In this document: piece after piece, positions 56,843 to 64,000 of the stretch
Numbering within the stretch: position 1 is the first letter of the stretch
How the letters are laid out: the number at the start of each line of letters is the position of its first letter
Assembly: GCF_018327685.1 (NCBI RefSeq)
Contig: NZ_BNEL01000001.1
Coordinates: forward strand, 1,922,001-1,986,000
Reading direction: 5' to 3'
DNA length: 64,000 nucleotides
From: Streptomyces sp. TS71-3
Lineage (GTDB): Bacteria; Actinomycetota; Actinomycetes; Streptomycetales; Streptomycetaceae
Notes under the pieces: model-generated
Told to the model about the DNA's origin: nothing
The model's database searches: none
What the model saw: the letters and a program-made list of their open reading frames with translations, nothing else
Translations under genes and position numbers: made by a program

Positions 56843-57292
56843 TCAGCTCCCGCCCTGCTGCGGGCCCCGGGCCTGGGCGGATGTCACCAGTTCGGTGAGG
56901 ACGCCGTGGCAGTCCCTCGGGTGCAGGAAGGTGATCCGGGAGTCCATGGAACCGTGCCGCGGCTCGTCGTAGAGGACCCGTACGCCCTTGTCGCGGATGC
57001 CGTCCGCGTCGGCCGCGACGTCCGGGGTGCCGAAGGCGATGTGGTGCACGCCCTCGCCGTTCTTCGCGAGCCACTTGCCGACCGCGGAGTCCTCCCGGAC
57101 GGGTTCGAGGAGCTGGAGGTAGGTGGCGCCGCCGTCGTCCGTCCCGTTGATCCTGAGCATGGCCTCGCGCACGCCCTGCTCCTCGTTGACCTCGGTGTGG
57201 TGCACCTCGAAGCCGTAGGTCGCGCGGTAGAACTCGACCGTTGCGTCCAGGTCGAAGCAGGCGATTCCGATGTGGTCGATTCTCGTCAGCAT
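56843..57292 (-). CDS. mce: Methylmalonyl-CoA epimerase
   Basis: This enzyme interconverts (2S)- and (2R)-methylmalonyl-CoA. The 149-residue vicinal-oxygen-chelate protein has metal-ligand His in TRIDHIGIACFDLDA, HHIAFGTPDVAAD and a late acidic ligand region in GVLTELV. It works with methylmalonyl-CoA mutase, whose chaperone MeaB is encoded nearby. ATG 57292. Confidence 0.93.
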   Translation of the reverse strand: MLTRIDHIGIACFDLDATVEFYRATYGFEVHHTEVNEEQGVREAMLRINGTDDGGATYLQLLEPVREDSAVGKWLAKNGEGVHHIAFGTPDVAADADGIRDKGVRVLYDEPRHGSMDSRITFLHPRDCHGVLTELVTSAQARGPQQGGS

Positions 57293-57725
57293 GGCCCACA
57301 GTGCAGCGCTTCGCGGCCGGTTACGCAACGTGCGCGCCATCACACTCGTGTGGCGGTGACGGACGGCTTACCGGCCAGTACATTCAAGTGAACCATCGTT
57401 CACTGCCCCCGTCCGCACCGCCCGCACACCGCTCGGCCCGGGTCCAAGGAGCCCGCGGGACCCGTCCGCACCGCACGGGTACGCATCACCCGTCCGCACC
57501 ACCCGCCGTATCCGTCCCCTCCGTCCCCTCCGCCTCTCAACCCCCTCGGCCGCATACCGGCCGTACGAGCCGCATCGGCCGGCACGAGCCGCCCGCCGGC
57601 CCGGGCGTCCGAGCCGCCCGCACCGCCCCCGGGGCGCACGCCGGAGCGGCCCCCGGGCGGGCCCCGCGGCCTCGCCCCCTCAGACGCCGTCCGAGCGTAC
57701 GTACGCTGGAAAGGGATCGCACGAC
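57293..57725. other. Divergent promoter region mce / thiolase
   Basis: 433 bp with no gene. The mce-proximal part holds an operator-like palindrome (57387-57404) and CACACTCGTGTG at 57341-57352. The thiolase-proximal 300 bp are C-rich with imperfect CCGCACC repeats. GAAAGG serves as the thiolase ribosome site. Confidence 0.45.
57387..57404. promoter_or_regulatory. Palindromic operator candidate
   Basis: AGTGAAC and GTTCACT form a perfect 7-bp inverted repeat with a 4-bp spacer, 95 bp from mce and 322 bp from the thiolase gene. TetR-type fatty-acid regulators often use such sites; the regulator is not identified here. Confidence 0.5.
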
Positions 57726-58928
57726 ATGTCTGCAACGAACGGCACCACCTCAGTGATCGTCGCGGGCGCCCGTACGCCCATGGGGCGGCTGCTGGGCTCG
57801 CTGACGCCCTTCTCGGGCACCGACCTCGGCGGCTTCGCCATCAAGGCGGCCCTGGAGCGGGCCGGAATCGGCGCCGACCAGGTGCAGTACGTGATCATGG
57901 GCCAGGTGCTCCAGGCCGGAGCCGGGCAGATCCCGGCGCGGCAGGCCGCGGTCAAGGCCGGCATCCCCATGGACGTCCCGGCGCTCACCGTCAACAAGGT
58001 CTGCCTGTCCGGCCTCGACGCCATCGCGCTGGCCGACCAGCTCATCCGCGCCGGAGAGTTCGACGTGGTCGTGGCCGGCGGCCAGGAGTCCATGACGAAC
58101 GCCCCGCACCTGCTGCCCAGGTCCCGGCAGGGCGTGAAGTACGGCGCCATCGAGATGCTGGACTCCATGGCGCACGACGGCCTGACCGACTCGTTCGAGA
58201 ACATCGCCATGGGCGAGTCCACCGAGAACCACAACACCAGGCTCGGCATCGAGCGCGCCGAGCAGGACGCCATCGCCGCCCTCTCGCACCAGCGCGCCGG
58301 CGCCGCACAGCAGGGCGGGATCTTCGACGAGGAGATCGTCCCGGTGGAGATCCCGCAGCGGCGCGGCGAGCCGGTCGTGGTCGCCACCGACGAGGGCATC
58401 AGGCCCGACACCACGGCCGAGACGCTGGCCAAGCTGCGCCCGGCCTTCCGCCCCGGCGGCACCATCACCGCCGGGTCCTCCTCGCCGATCTCCGACGGCG
58501 CCGCCGCGGTCGTCGTGATGAGCAAGGCGCGCGCCGAGGCGCTCGGGCTCACCTGGCTGGCCGAGATCGGCGCGCACGGCAACGTCGCGGGTCCGGACAA
58601 CTCCCTGCACTCCCAGCCCTCGGGAGCCATCCAGCACGCCCTGAAGAAGGGCGGGCTGACCGTCGGGGACCTCGACCTGATCGAGATCAACGAGGCGTTC
58701 GCCTCCGTCCTCCTCCAGTCGATGAAGAACCTCGACGTGTCGTCTGAAATGGTGAACGTCAACGGCGGTGCCATCGCCCTCGGTCACCCGATCGGGATGT
58801 CCGGCGCGCGCATCGTGCTGCACCTCGCGCTGGAGCTGAGGCGGCGCGGCGGCGGCCTGGGCGCGGCGGGCCTGTGCGGTGGCGGCGGCCAGGGGGACGC
58901 GCTGATCGTGCGCGTTCCGGGTGCCTGA
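57726..58928 (+). CDS. Acetyl-CoA C-acetyltransferase (thiolase)
   Basis: It condenses two acetyl-CoA to acetoacetyl-CoA or cleaves the reverse. The 400-residue product has the nucleophile C93 in [30 protein letters not shown] with the catalytic His, and the second Cys in [11 protein letters not shown]. With the 3-hydroxybutyryl-CoA dehydrogenase at 36178, it could feed the ethylmalonyl-CoA or PHB route. ATG 57726. Confidence 0.94.
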   Translation: MSATNGTTSVIVAGARTPMGRLLGSLTPFSGTDLGGFAIKAALERAGIGADQVQYVIMGQVLQAGAGQIPARQAAVKAGIPMDVPALTVNKVCLSGLDAIALADQLIRAGEFDVVVAGGQESMTNAPHLLPRSRQGVKYGAIEMLDSMAHDGLTDSFENIAMGESTENHNTRLGIERAEQDAIAALSHQRAGAAQQGGIFDEEIVPVEIPQRRGEPVVVATDEGIRPDTTAETLAKLRPAFRPGGTITAGSSSPISDGAAAVVVMSKARAEALGLTWLAEIGAHGNVAGPDNSLHSQPSGAIQHALKKGGLTVGDLDLIEINEAFASVLLQSMKNLDVSSEMVNVNGGAIALGHPIGMSGARIVLHLALELRRRGGGLGAAGLCGGGGQGDALIVRVPGA

Positions 58929-58943
58929 CGGCGGCGGACGCGG

Positions 58944-58978
58944 GGCGGGCCGGGTGTGCGGGGCACGCCCGGCCCGCC
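58944..58978 (+). terminator. Thiolase gene terminator
   Basis: GGCGGGCCGGG and CCCGGCCCGCC form an 11-bp stem, with an inner GTGC/GCAC stem, starting 16 nt after the stop. Confidence 0.75.
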
Positions 58979-59073
58979 GTGCACGCTTCAGGCGCTGACG
59001 GAGCCGGCCCGCGGTGGGGCGGCGGTGGGGACCGCGGCCGGGCGGACGGGCCGCGCGGACGAACGGAGCTGTG

Positions 59074-60030
59074 ATGCAGGATGTCGCCTCGCTGGTGGCC
59101 CAGGCCAGGGACGGCAGGCCGCGGGCCGTGGCCCGGCTGATCTCCCTGGTCGAGAGCGCCTCCGGGCAGCTGAGGGAGGTCATGGCCGCCCTCGCCCCGC
59201 TGGCCGGCCGCGCCTACGTCGTCGGGATCACGGGGTCGCCCGGTGTCGGCAAGTCGACATCGACGTCCGTGCTGGTGAGTGCCTACCGGCGGGCCGGGAA
59301 ACGGGTCGGGGTGCTCGCCGTGGACCCCTCCTCGCCGTTCTCCGGGGGTGCGCTGCTGGGTGACCGGGTGCGGATGTCGGAGCACGCCTCCGACCCGGGC
59401 GTCTACATCCGCTCCATGGCGACCCGGGGCCACCTCGGCGGGCTCGCGTGGGCCGCACCGCAGGCCATCCGCGTGCTGGACGCCGCCGGGTGCGAGGTGA
59501 TCCTGGTGGAGACCGTGGGGGTGGGGCAGTCCGAGGTGGAGATCGCCTCGCAGGCGGACACGTCCGTGGTGCTGCTCGCCCCGGGCATGGGCGACGGCAT
59601 CCAGGCGGCGAAGGCCGGCATCCTGGAGATCGGCGACGTCTACGTGGTCAACAAGGCCGACCGGGACGGCGCCGACGCCACGGCCCGCGAGCTGAACCAC
59701 ATGCTGGGCCTCGGCGAGGCCCGCGCGCCAGGCGACTGGCGCCCGCCCATCGTGAAGACCGTCGCCGCACGCCAGGAGGGCGTCGAGGAAGTCGTCGAGG
59801 CGCTGGAGAAGCACCGGGCGTGGATGGAGGAGCGGGGGGTGCTGGCGGAGCGGCGGCTTGCCCGGGCGGCGAAGGAGATCGAGACGATCGCGGTCACGGC
59901 GTTGCGCGAGCGGATCGGCGATCTGCATGGCGATCGCCGGGTCGGGGCTCTGGCCGAGCGGGTTGTGGGTGGGGAGTTGGATCCTTACGGGGCGGCGGAT
60001 GAGCTGGTGGAGGGCGTGACCCACCACTGA
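59074..60030 (+). CDS. meaB: MeaB-type methylmalonyl-CoA mutase-associated GTPase
   Basis: MeaB protects and gates loading of adenosylcobalamin into methylmalonyl-CoA mutase. The 318-residue G3E GTPase has Walker A GSPGVGKST at 54-62, the LAVDPSSPFSGGALLGDRVRM switch region, ETVGVGQSE, and NKADRDGAD (G4). ATG 59074 was chosen because GGAG at 59065-59068 is at good spacing; GTG 59071 is too close. The mutase itself is not in the window. Confidence 0.93.
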   Translation: MQDVASLVAQARDGRPRAVARLISLVESASGQLREVMAALAPLAGRAYVVGITGSPGVGKSTSTSVLVSAYRRAGKRVGVLAVDPSSPFSGGALLGDRVRMSEHASDPGVYIRSMATRGHLGGLAWAAPQAIRVLDAAGCEVILVETVGVGQSEVEIASQADTSVVLLAPGMGDGIQAAKAGILEIGDVYVVNKADRDGADATARELNHMLGLGEARAPGDWRPPIVKTVAARQEGVEEVVEALEKHRAWMEERGVLAERRLARAAKEIETIAVTALRERIGDLHGDRRVGALAERVVGGELDPYGAADELVEGVTHH

Positions 60031-60098
60031 GCCCCCTGTCGGGGGCGCTTCCCCGGTGCCGTGGGCCCCGCTTACCTCGGCTTGGCGGTCCCCTTTTT

Positions 60099-60593
60099 GC
60101 GCAGTTCCCCGCGCCCCTTGGGTGGTGGCGGGTTTGCCTGGTTCCTTGGCTTTCCCGCTGTGGGGTGTTCGCGCAGTTCCCCGCGCCCCTGGGGGGTGGT
60201 GGGTTTGCCTGGTTCTTTGGCTTTCCCGGTGTCGGGGCGTTTTGCGCAGTTCCCCGCGCCCCTGGGTTCGTGGGTGGCGTCGGCTGGTTCCTTGGCTTTC
60301 CCGCCGTGGGGTGTTCGCGCAGTTCCCCGCGCCCCTAGAAGCAGGGGGTTCGCGTGTTTGTTTCGCTGCCTGCTGTTCGTGGTTGTACGCGCGGGTCCTC
60401 GCAGCCCCGTCTTTCAGGGGCGCGGGGAACTGCGCGACAAGCCACGACGAGACCCGCGGGCAGTCACCGGTCCAGAGGGGCAGGGCCCTGCATGAGGGGC
60501 GCGGGGAACTGCGCGAAGAACGACGACGAGGCCCGCGGGTAGTCACCGGCCCTCAGGGGCAGGGCCCTGCATCAGGGGCGCGGGGAACTGCGC
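60099..60593. repeat. Array of seven 19-bp elements in head-to-head tandem units
   Basis: Four plus copies (60099, 60171, 60244 and 60317; period 72-73 bp, with GGTTTGCCTGGTTCCTTGGC between cores) are followed by three minus copies (60417, 60496 and 60575; period 79 bp, with GTCACCGG and GGGGCAGGGCCCTGCAT between cores). Plus copies follow the plus-strand meaB; minus copies follow the minus-strand MarR gene. The two halves could pair as RNA only within each strand. No gene is supported in 60031-60626. Confidence 0.85.
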
Positions 60594-60626
60594 AGAAAAA
60601 GGGCGGGCGGGGTGGGCGGAAGGGGA

Positions 60627-61103
60627 TCAGGGGCGGCCGCGCTGCGCGCGGAGGTGGTCCGCGACCGGGGTGAGGGAAGCCCGGAGTTCCGCCAGCGCCT
60701 CGGGCGACATCAGGTCGATGAAATGCCGCCGCACGGAGTCCACATGGTGCGGCGCCACCTTCCGCATCGTCGCCACCCCCTGCTCGGTCAGCACGGCGAA
60801 AAGCCCCCGCCGATCCGACTCGCAGTTCTCCCTGCGCACCAGCCCGGCCCCCTCCATCCGGGTGATCTGGTGGGAGAGACGGCTCTTGGACTGCAGCGTC
60901 GCCGAGGCCAGGTCGCTCATCCGCATCCGCTGGTCCTCGGACTCCGAGAGGTTGACCAGGATCTCGTAGTCGTTCATCGTCAGCCCGAATGGCTGGAGGT
61001 CCTTCTCCAACTGGTACGCCAGCAGGCGGTTGACCTCCAGGTGGGTGCGCCACGCACACTGCTCGGTGTCGGTCAGCCAGCGCGTGGTCGTCTCGGTGTC
61101 CAT
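60627..61103 (-). CDS. MarR-family transcriptional regulator
   Basis: The 158-residue winged-helix protein has GLTMNDYEILVNLSES, the recognition region ATLQSKSRLSHQITRMEGAGLV and the wing RRENCESDRRGLFAVLTEQG. One Cys lies in the wing. ATG 61103 was chosen to match the usual N-terminus (MDTETTTRW); ATG 61112 in frame is possible. The upstream gap (61104-61242) includes AT-rich TTGAAATACGAACG, a possible operator. Target unknown. Confidence 0.9.
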   Translation of the reverse strand: MDTETTTRWLTDTEQCAWRTHLEVNRLLAYQLEKDLQPFGLTMNDYEILVNLSESEDQRMRMSDLASATLQSKSRLSHQITRMEGAGLVRRENCESDRRGLFAVLTEQGVATMRKVAPHHVDSVRRHFIDLMSPEALAELRASLTPVADHLRAQRGRP

Positions 61104-61242
61104 GGGATGCATTCTACCTAAGAAGTTGAAATACGAACGAGCCTTGGGGTGATGACGAGCCGCGACGCCCCCGGCGAGCCTCCCGGGGCCCTCGAAGCCA
61201 CGGGAGAGCACGCGTTCGACGTCACACTGCGCAGGGTACCGC

Positions 61243-62043
61243 TCACAGCCCGAAGCGACGTTGGAGACTGCCGAGCTGCCCGGGCAGTCCGGGCCCCGCC
61301 GGTGCCCCGCCGGCCGGCCCCGCAGGACGCCCCCCGCCGGGCACCCCGGGCTCCCCGGGCACCAGCCCGACGTCGTGCTCGGCCATCAGCGTCTCGGTGG
61401 ACTGGAGCAGAACGGTCCCGGCCCCGACGAACTCGAACTGGTGCTCCTCGCCGGACGCCCCGCCGATCCCCGTCCACGCCCGCACCCCGCCCAGCAGGCC
61501 GGTCAGGTACCCGTGGTCGTAGTGGTGGCAGGGCGACGGGCAGTCCGCCCAGCCGACCAGTGCCTGCGGATCCACCCGGATGGGCGGTTCGATGAAGACC
61601 ACGGGGCCGTTGGACGCGGCCACGAACTTGCCCGTGCCGATGAGAGTGAGGAAGCCCGGGACGATGGACTGCTTCAGCGCGAGAGTCGGCTGAAAAGCGA
61701 GCAGGTTGCCGGAGCGGATCGTCAGGTTGCCGTCGTCGAGGTCGTAGGAGTTGACGTCGAAGGCGCGGTCGGCGAGCAGCATCTTGCCGTGCCCCTCGGC
61801 CACCACCCAGTCGCTCGCGTGCAGCGGGGAGTGGAACGACGTCCGGATCAGCCGGTCGAGGCTGCCGTGCCCGACGCCGTTGAACTCCATCGACCCGTAG
61901 TGGGCGATCATCCTGCCCTTCTGGAGGAACCACCGGGTGCCGGTGAGCTCCACGCAGAAGGTGTAGTTGTTGACGTTGTCGTCGACGGGCAGGGTCGCCG
62001 GGTCGTACACCACGGGCCCCTGCGCTGCGGGGTACGAGGTCAC
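61243..62043 (-). CDS. AIM24-family protein, copy 3
   Basis: The 266-residue beta-rich protein has the duplicated jelly-roll-like pattern with GKMLLADRAFDVNSYDLDDGNLTI, GTGKFVAASNGPVVFIE and RVDPQALVGW. A 45-residue Gly/Pro-rich tail is specific to this copy. GTG 62043 overlaps the stop of the upstream copy. AIM24/TIGR00266 proteins are of unknown function; some link to membranes or stress. Confidence 0.85.
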   Translation of the reverse strand: MTSYPAAQGPVVYDPATLPVDDNVNNYTFCVELTGTRWFLQKGRMIAHYGSMEFNGVGHGSLDRLIRTSFHSPLHASDWVVAEGHGKMLLADRAFDVNSYDLDDGNLTIRSGNLLAFQPTLALKQSIVPGFLTLIGTGKFVAASNGPVVFIEPPIRVDPQALVGWADCPSPCHHYDHGYLTGLLGGVRAWTGIGGASGEEHQFEFVGAGTVLLQSTETLMAEHDVGLVPGEPGVPGGGRPAGPAGGAPAGPGLPGQLGSLQRRFGL

Positions 62044-62699
62044 AGCTTCTCCTCCGAGGCCTGGACGTACACGGTGCCGCTGCCGGACAGCTCCAGCTGG
62101 AACGCCTCCCCGGAGCCGCGGCCCACCATCTCCCGCCAGCCGATCGCCGCCGAGAGCCTGTTGCGCACCTCGCCGCGGTGGGCGACGTACGCCTGCGGGT
62201 CGACGTGCACCGGGTGGTCCGGGGCGATCGGCAGCTCGATCACGCCGCCGTGCGCCAGCACCGCCAGGGAGCCGTGGCCCGACAGCGTCGTGGTGAAGAG
62301 CCCCTGGCCGGTGACCTGCCCGCGCACCATGCCCATCACCCCGCCCTGGGAGCCCATGAACATCGTGCCCTGCCTGAGGCTCCCGTCGAAGGCGAGCAGC
62401 CGGTCCGCCTCCACGTACAGGGTGTCGCCGGCGAGGTCTATCACCCTGACGTGGTGGCCGCCGTGGCCGAAGAGCACGGTGCCGCTGCCGTCCACCGTCA
62501 TCAGCGGCGTCGCCTCGTTCGCCACCCGGCGGCCGATCATCGACATCAGGCCGCCCTGCCCGCCCTGGACGCTGGGCGTGAACGACACCTCGCCCGTGTA
62601 GGCGAGCATCGCGCCGCGCTGGCTGAAGAGCGTCTGGCCGGGGGTCACGGTCGCCTCGACCATCTTCGCGTTGAGCTCACGGAACGGCATCTCAGACAT
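62040..62699 (-). CDS. AIM24-family protein, copy 2
   Basis: 219 residues with GQTLFSQRGAMLAYTGEVSF, LAGDTLYVEADRLLAFDGSL, GLFTTTLSGHGSLAVLAHGG and HVDPQAYVAHRGEVR. ATG 62699 overlaps the end of copy 1 by 8 nt, and the stop overlaps copy 3, so all three are one operon. Confidence 0.88.
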   Translation of the reverse strand: MSEMPFRELNAKMVEATVTPGQTLFSQRGAMLAYTGEVSFTPSVQGGQGGLMSMIGRRVANEATPLMTVDGSGTVLFGHGGHHVRVIDLAGDTLYVEADRLLAFDGSLRQGTMFMGSQGGVMGMVRGQVTGQGLFTTTLSGHGSLAVLAHGGVIELPIAPDHPVHVDPQAYVAHRGEVRNRLSAAIGWREMVGRGSGEAFQLELSGSGTVYVQASEEKL

Positions 62700-63330
62700 C
62701 CCCCGCGACGGTGCTGCGCTCGCTGGGCTGGACGTAGACCAGGCCCTCGCCCTCGAACCGGATCTGGAACGCCTCGCCGCCGCCCTCGCCCAGGAAGGTG
62801 CGGAACGTCACACCCGACTGGAAGGTCTGGCGGATGTCGCCCTGGTGCGCGACGTAGGCGCCCGGGTCGACCGTGAGCGGGTACTGCCCGCTCACCCGCA
62901 GCGCCACCGCGGGCCCGTCCGACATGATCGCCGCCTGGCCGTGGCCCTCCACCGTGGTGGTGAACAGGCCGTTGCCCTGGGAGGCGCCGCGCAGCCCGGT
63001 GAACGTGGTGCCGGTCCGCAGGCTCGCCTCGGTGACCAGCAGGTTGCCCGCCTCGACGTGCAGCTTCTCGCCGGTGAGCCGGACCAGGTTGATCTCGGTC
63101 GCCCGGTCGGCGAACCAGCACGTGCCGTGCCCCTTCACCTCCATCACGGACATCTGCTCGCCGGTCAGCCGGCGGGTCACCATGCCGCGCAGGCCCTCAC
63201 CGCCGCCGCTCAGCTTCTTGAAGGTCATCCGTCCGTCGTAGGCGACCATCGAGCCGCTCTTCGCCTTGACGGCGTCCCCGTCCATGTCGATGGCCAGCAC
63301 TCTGCTGCCCTGGAGTCGAAACACAGCCAC
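62692..63330 (-). CDS. AIM24-family protein, copy 1
   Basis: 212 residues: SGSMVAYDGRMTFKKLSGGG, GEKLHVEAGNLLVTEASL, GLFTTTVEGHGQAAIMSDGP and TVDPGAYVAHQGDIRQTFQS. Similarity to copy 2 is clear over the whole length. GTG 63330 has a TANNNT box 6 nt before it and no ribosome site, suggesting a leaderless start; GTG 63324 is an alternative. Confidence 0.88.
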   Translation of the reverse strand: MAVFRLQGSRVLAIDMDGDAVKAKSGSMVAYDGRMTFKKLSGGGEGLRGMVTRRLTGEQMSVMEVKGHGTCWFADRATEINLVRLTGEKLHVEAGNLLVTEASLRTGTTFTGLRGASQGNGLFTTTVEGHGQAAIMSDGPAVALRVSGQYPLTVDPGAYVAHQGDIRQTFQSGVTFRTFLGEGGGEAFQIRFEGEGLVYVQPSERSTVAGDV

Positions 63331-63336
63331 GCGCAG

Positions 63337-63342
63337 ACCGTA
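63337..63342 (-). promoter_or_regulatory. Candidate -10 box of the AIM24 operon
   Basis: On the minus strand TACGGT ends 6 nt before GTG 63330. No Shine-Dalgarno sequence precedes that start. Confidence 0.4.
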
Positions 63343-63597
63343 TCGGCCGCGGACATCCCGGCACAGGGCGGACGCAAGGATCAGGACCGCTGCCCCATGC
63401 GCCGGCCGATGCGGGGCACGATGCGGTGTGAGGCCCCCTGGGCGCCGCACCCGGCGGTGGCTGCGTCAGAATGGACCTGCTTGTGCCCGTATTCACAAGT
63501 ACGAGAGGGCACGCCAAGCACGCCGGTCCCGGCCCCGGGACCCGGCACCCCGGCCCCGGCCTTCCGGGGACGGCCGCACTCCCACCGAAGGTGACCC

Positions 63598-63942
63598 GTG
63601 GACCTCAAGACCGCCTCCGCACTCCGCCGCCTCCGACTGGTCTCCGCCCCCGAGGCCGTCTCCTTCCTGCTGCTGCTCATCTGCTCGGTGCTCAAGCGCA
63701 CCACCGACTTCAACGCCGTCCCGGTGATGGGCTCCATCCACGGCGTGCTGTTCATCCTGTACGTGCTCTTCTGGCTGGACGCGTGGAAGCGGGCCAAGTG
63801 GTCGAAGGGCACCGGCATCCTCTACTTCGTCCTCGCGGTGCTGCCCACCGGCGGCTTCTTCGCGGAGCGCCGGCTGCGGCGCGAGTCCAGGGACGCGGCC
63901 ATCGCCGCCAGCGCGCGCCGTGAGGGGGTCGTCAACGCATGA
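63598..63942 (+). CDS. DUF3817 family membrane protein
   Basis: The 114-residue protein has three membrane helices (about 18-32, 42-60 and 74-88) and a basic, Arg/Ala-rich C-terminus. SAPEAVSFLLLL and GSIHGVLFILYVLFWLDAWKRAKW are typical. Function unknown. GTG 63598 follows GAAGGTGACCC. Its stop overlaps the next start. Confidence 0.88.
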   Translation: MDLKTASALRRLRLVSAPEAVSFLLLLICSVLKRTTDFNAVPVMGSIHGVLFILYVLFWLDAWKRAKWSKGTGILYFVLAVLPTGGFFAERRLRRESRDAAIAASARREGVVNA

Positions 63943-64000
63943 TCGTGGCCTTCTCCGTGACGCCGCTGGGTGTCGGCGAGGACGTCGGGGAGTACGTGGC
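63939..64000 (+). CDS. MTH1187/YkoF-type thiamine-binding protein, 3' end outside the window
   Basis: Only the first 20 codons are present: MIVAFSVTPLGVGEDVGEYV, matching the start of the MTH1187-type thiamine-binding family. ATG 63939 overlaps the DUF3817 stop (ATGA). Confidence 0.7.
   Translation, partial: MIVAFSVTPLGVGEDVGEYV

Noticed and set aside
53340..56972. A 1210-residue plus-strand open frame opposite scy
   Set aside because: It is the mirror of a GC-rich repetitive gene: composition is Leu/Gly/Arg-biased with no domain, while the minus frame gives the known Scy protein.
60099..60593. A CRISPR array
   Set aside because: Cores of 19 bp are regularly spaced, but the spacers are themselves repeated and the copies switch strand midway; no cas genes are present.

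Overview
The window is chromosomal DNA of a Streptomyces species. It is very GC-rich with strong third-position GC, uses GTG and TTG starts freely, and carries markers typical of the genus: the Scy and FilP polarity/cytoskeleton coiled coils, NucS, an SCO5389-type protein, a long Arg/Gly-rich Rho, and a complete F-type ATP synthase operon. The gene order matches what I remember of the core-chromosome block around SCO5351-SCO5405 of S. coelicolor. That comparison is from memory and was not run.

Layout. 1-1.3 kb: the 3' part of a low-GC Ser/Thr kinase-like gene, abutting the 3' end of tRNA-Arg(CCG), probably the edge of an integrated island. 1.8-4.4 kb: a response-regulator receiver with a strange long tail, then an ArgS-related anticodon-binding protein. 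4.5-10.1 kb: lysA, hom, thrC and thrB (lysine and threonine synthesis). 10.5-18.7 kb: rho, an LCP cell-wall ligase, rpmE, prfA, prmC, a Sua5/TsaC protein and a low-molecular-weight phosphatase-like protein whose catalytic Cys is Ser. 19.0-19.3 kb: what looks like the 3' stub of glyA. 19.5-29.4 kb: a WecA-type transferase and atpIBEFHAGDC. 29.5-37.7 kb: DUF2550 protein, an HxlR remnant, a NarL-type two-component pair, a PduO-type cobalamin adenosyltransferase, an ABC-2 exporter with a divergent TetR, a 3-hydroxyacyl-CoA dehydrogenase and a STAS protein. 37.9-44.3 kb: a large membrane-anchored P-loop protein, NucS, an SCO5389-family protein, an LLM flavin oxidoreductase and a small zinc-binding protein. 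44.7-51.0 kb: two related ABC-2 modules around two poorly understood genes. 51.7-56.5 kb: filP and scy on the minus strand. 56.8-60.0 kb: methylmalonyl-CoA epimerase, a thiolase and MeaB, a C3/C4 acyl-CoA group. 60.1-60.6 kb: a dense tandem repeat array. 60.6-64 kb: MarR regulator, three AIM24-like proteins, a DUF3817 membrane protein and the start of a thiamine-binding-type protein.

The most interesting structure outside genes is a 19-bp element (GCGCAGTTCCCCGCGCCCC). It occurs 19 times, always between genes, and in every copy I can assign it reads in the direction of transcription of the gene whose 3' end it follows. In convergent gaps it forms head-to-head arrays. A second dispersed hairpin family includes one 37-bp perfect inverted pair. 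Other points worth following up are the orientation rule itself, the decayed glyA stub, the Cys-to-Ser phosphatase, the dual-frame tail of the response regulator, and the tRNA-flanked kinase.
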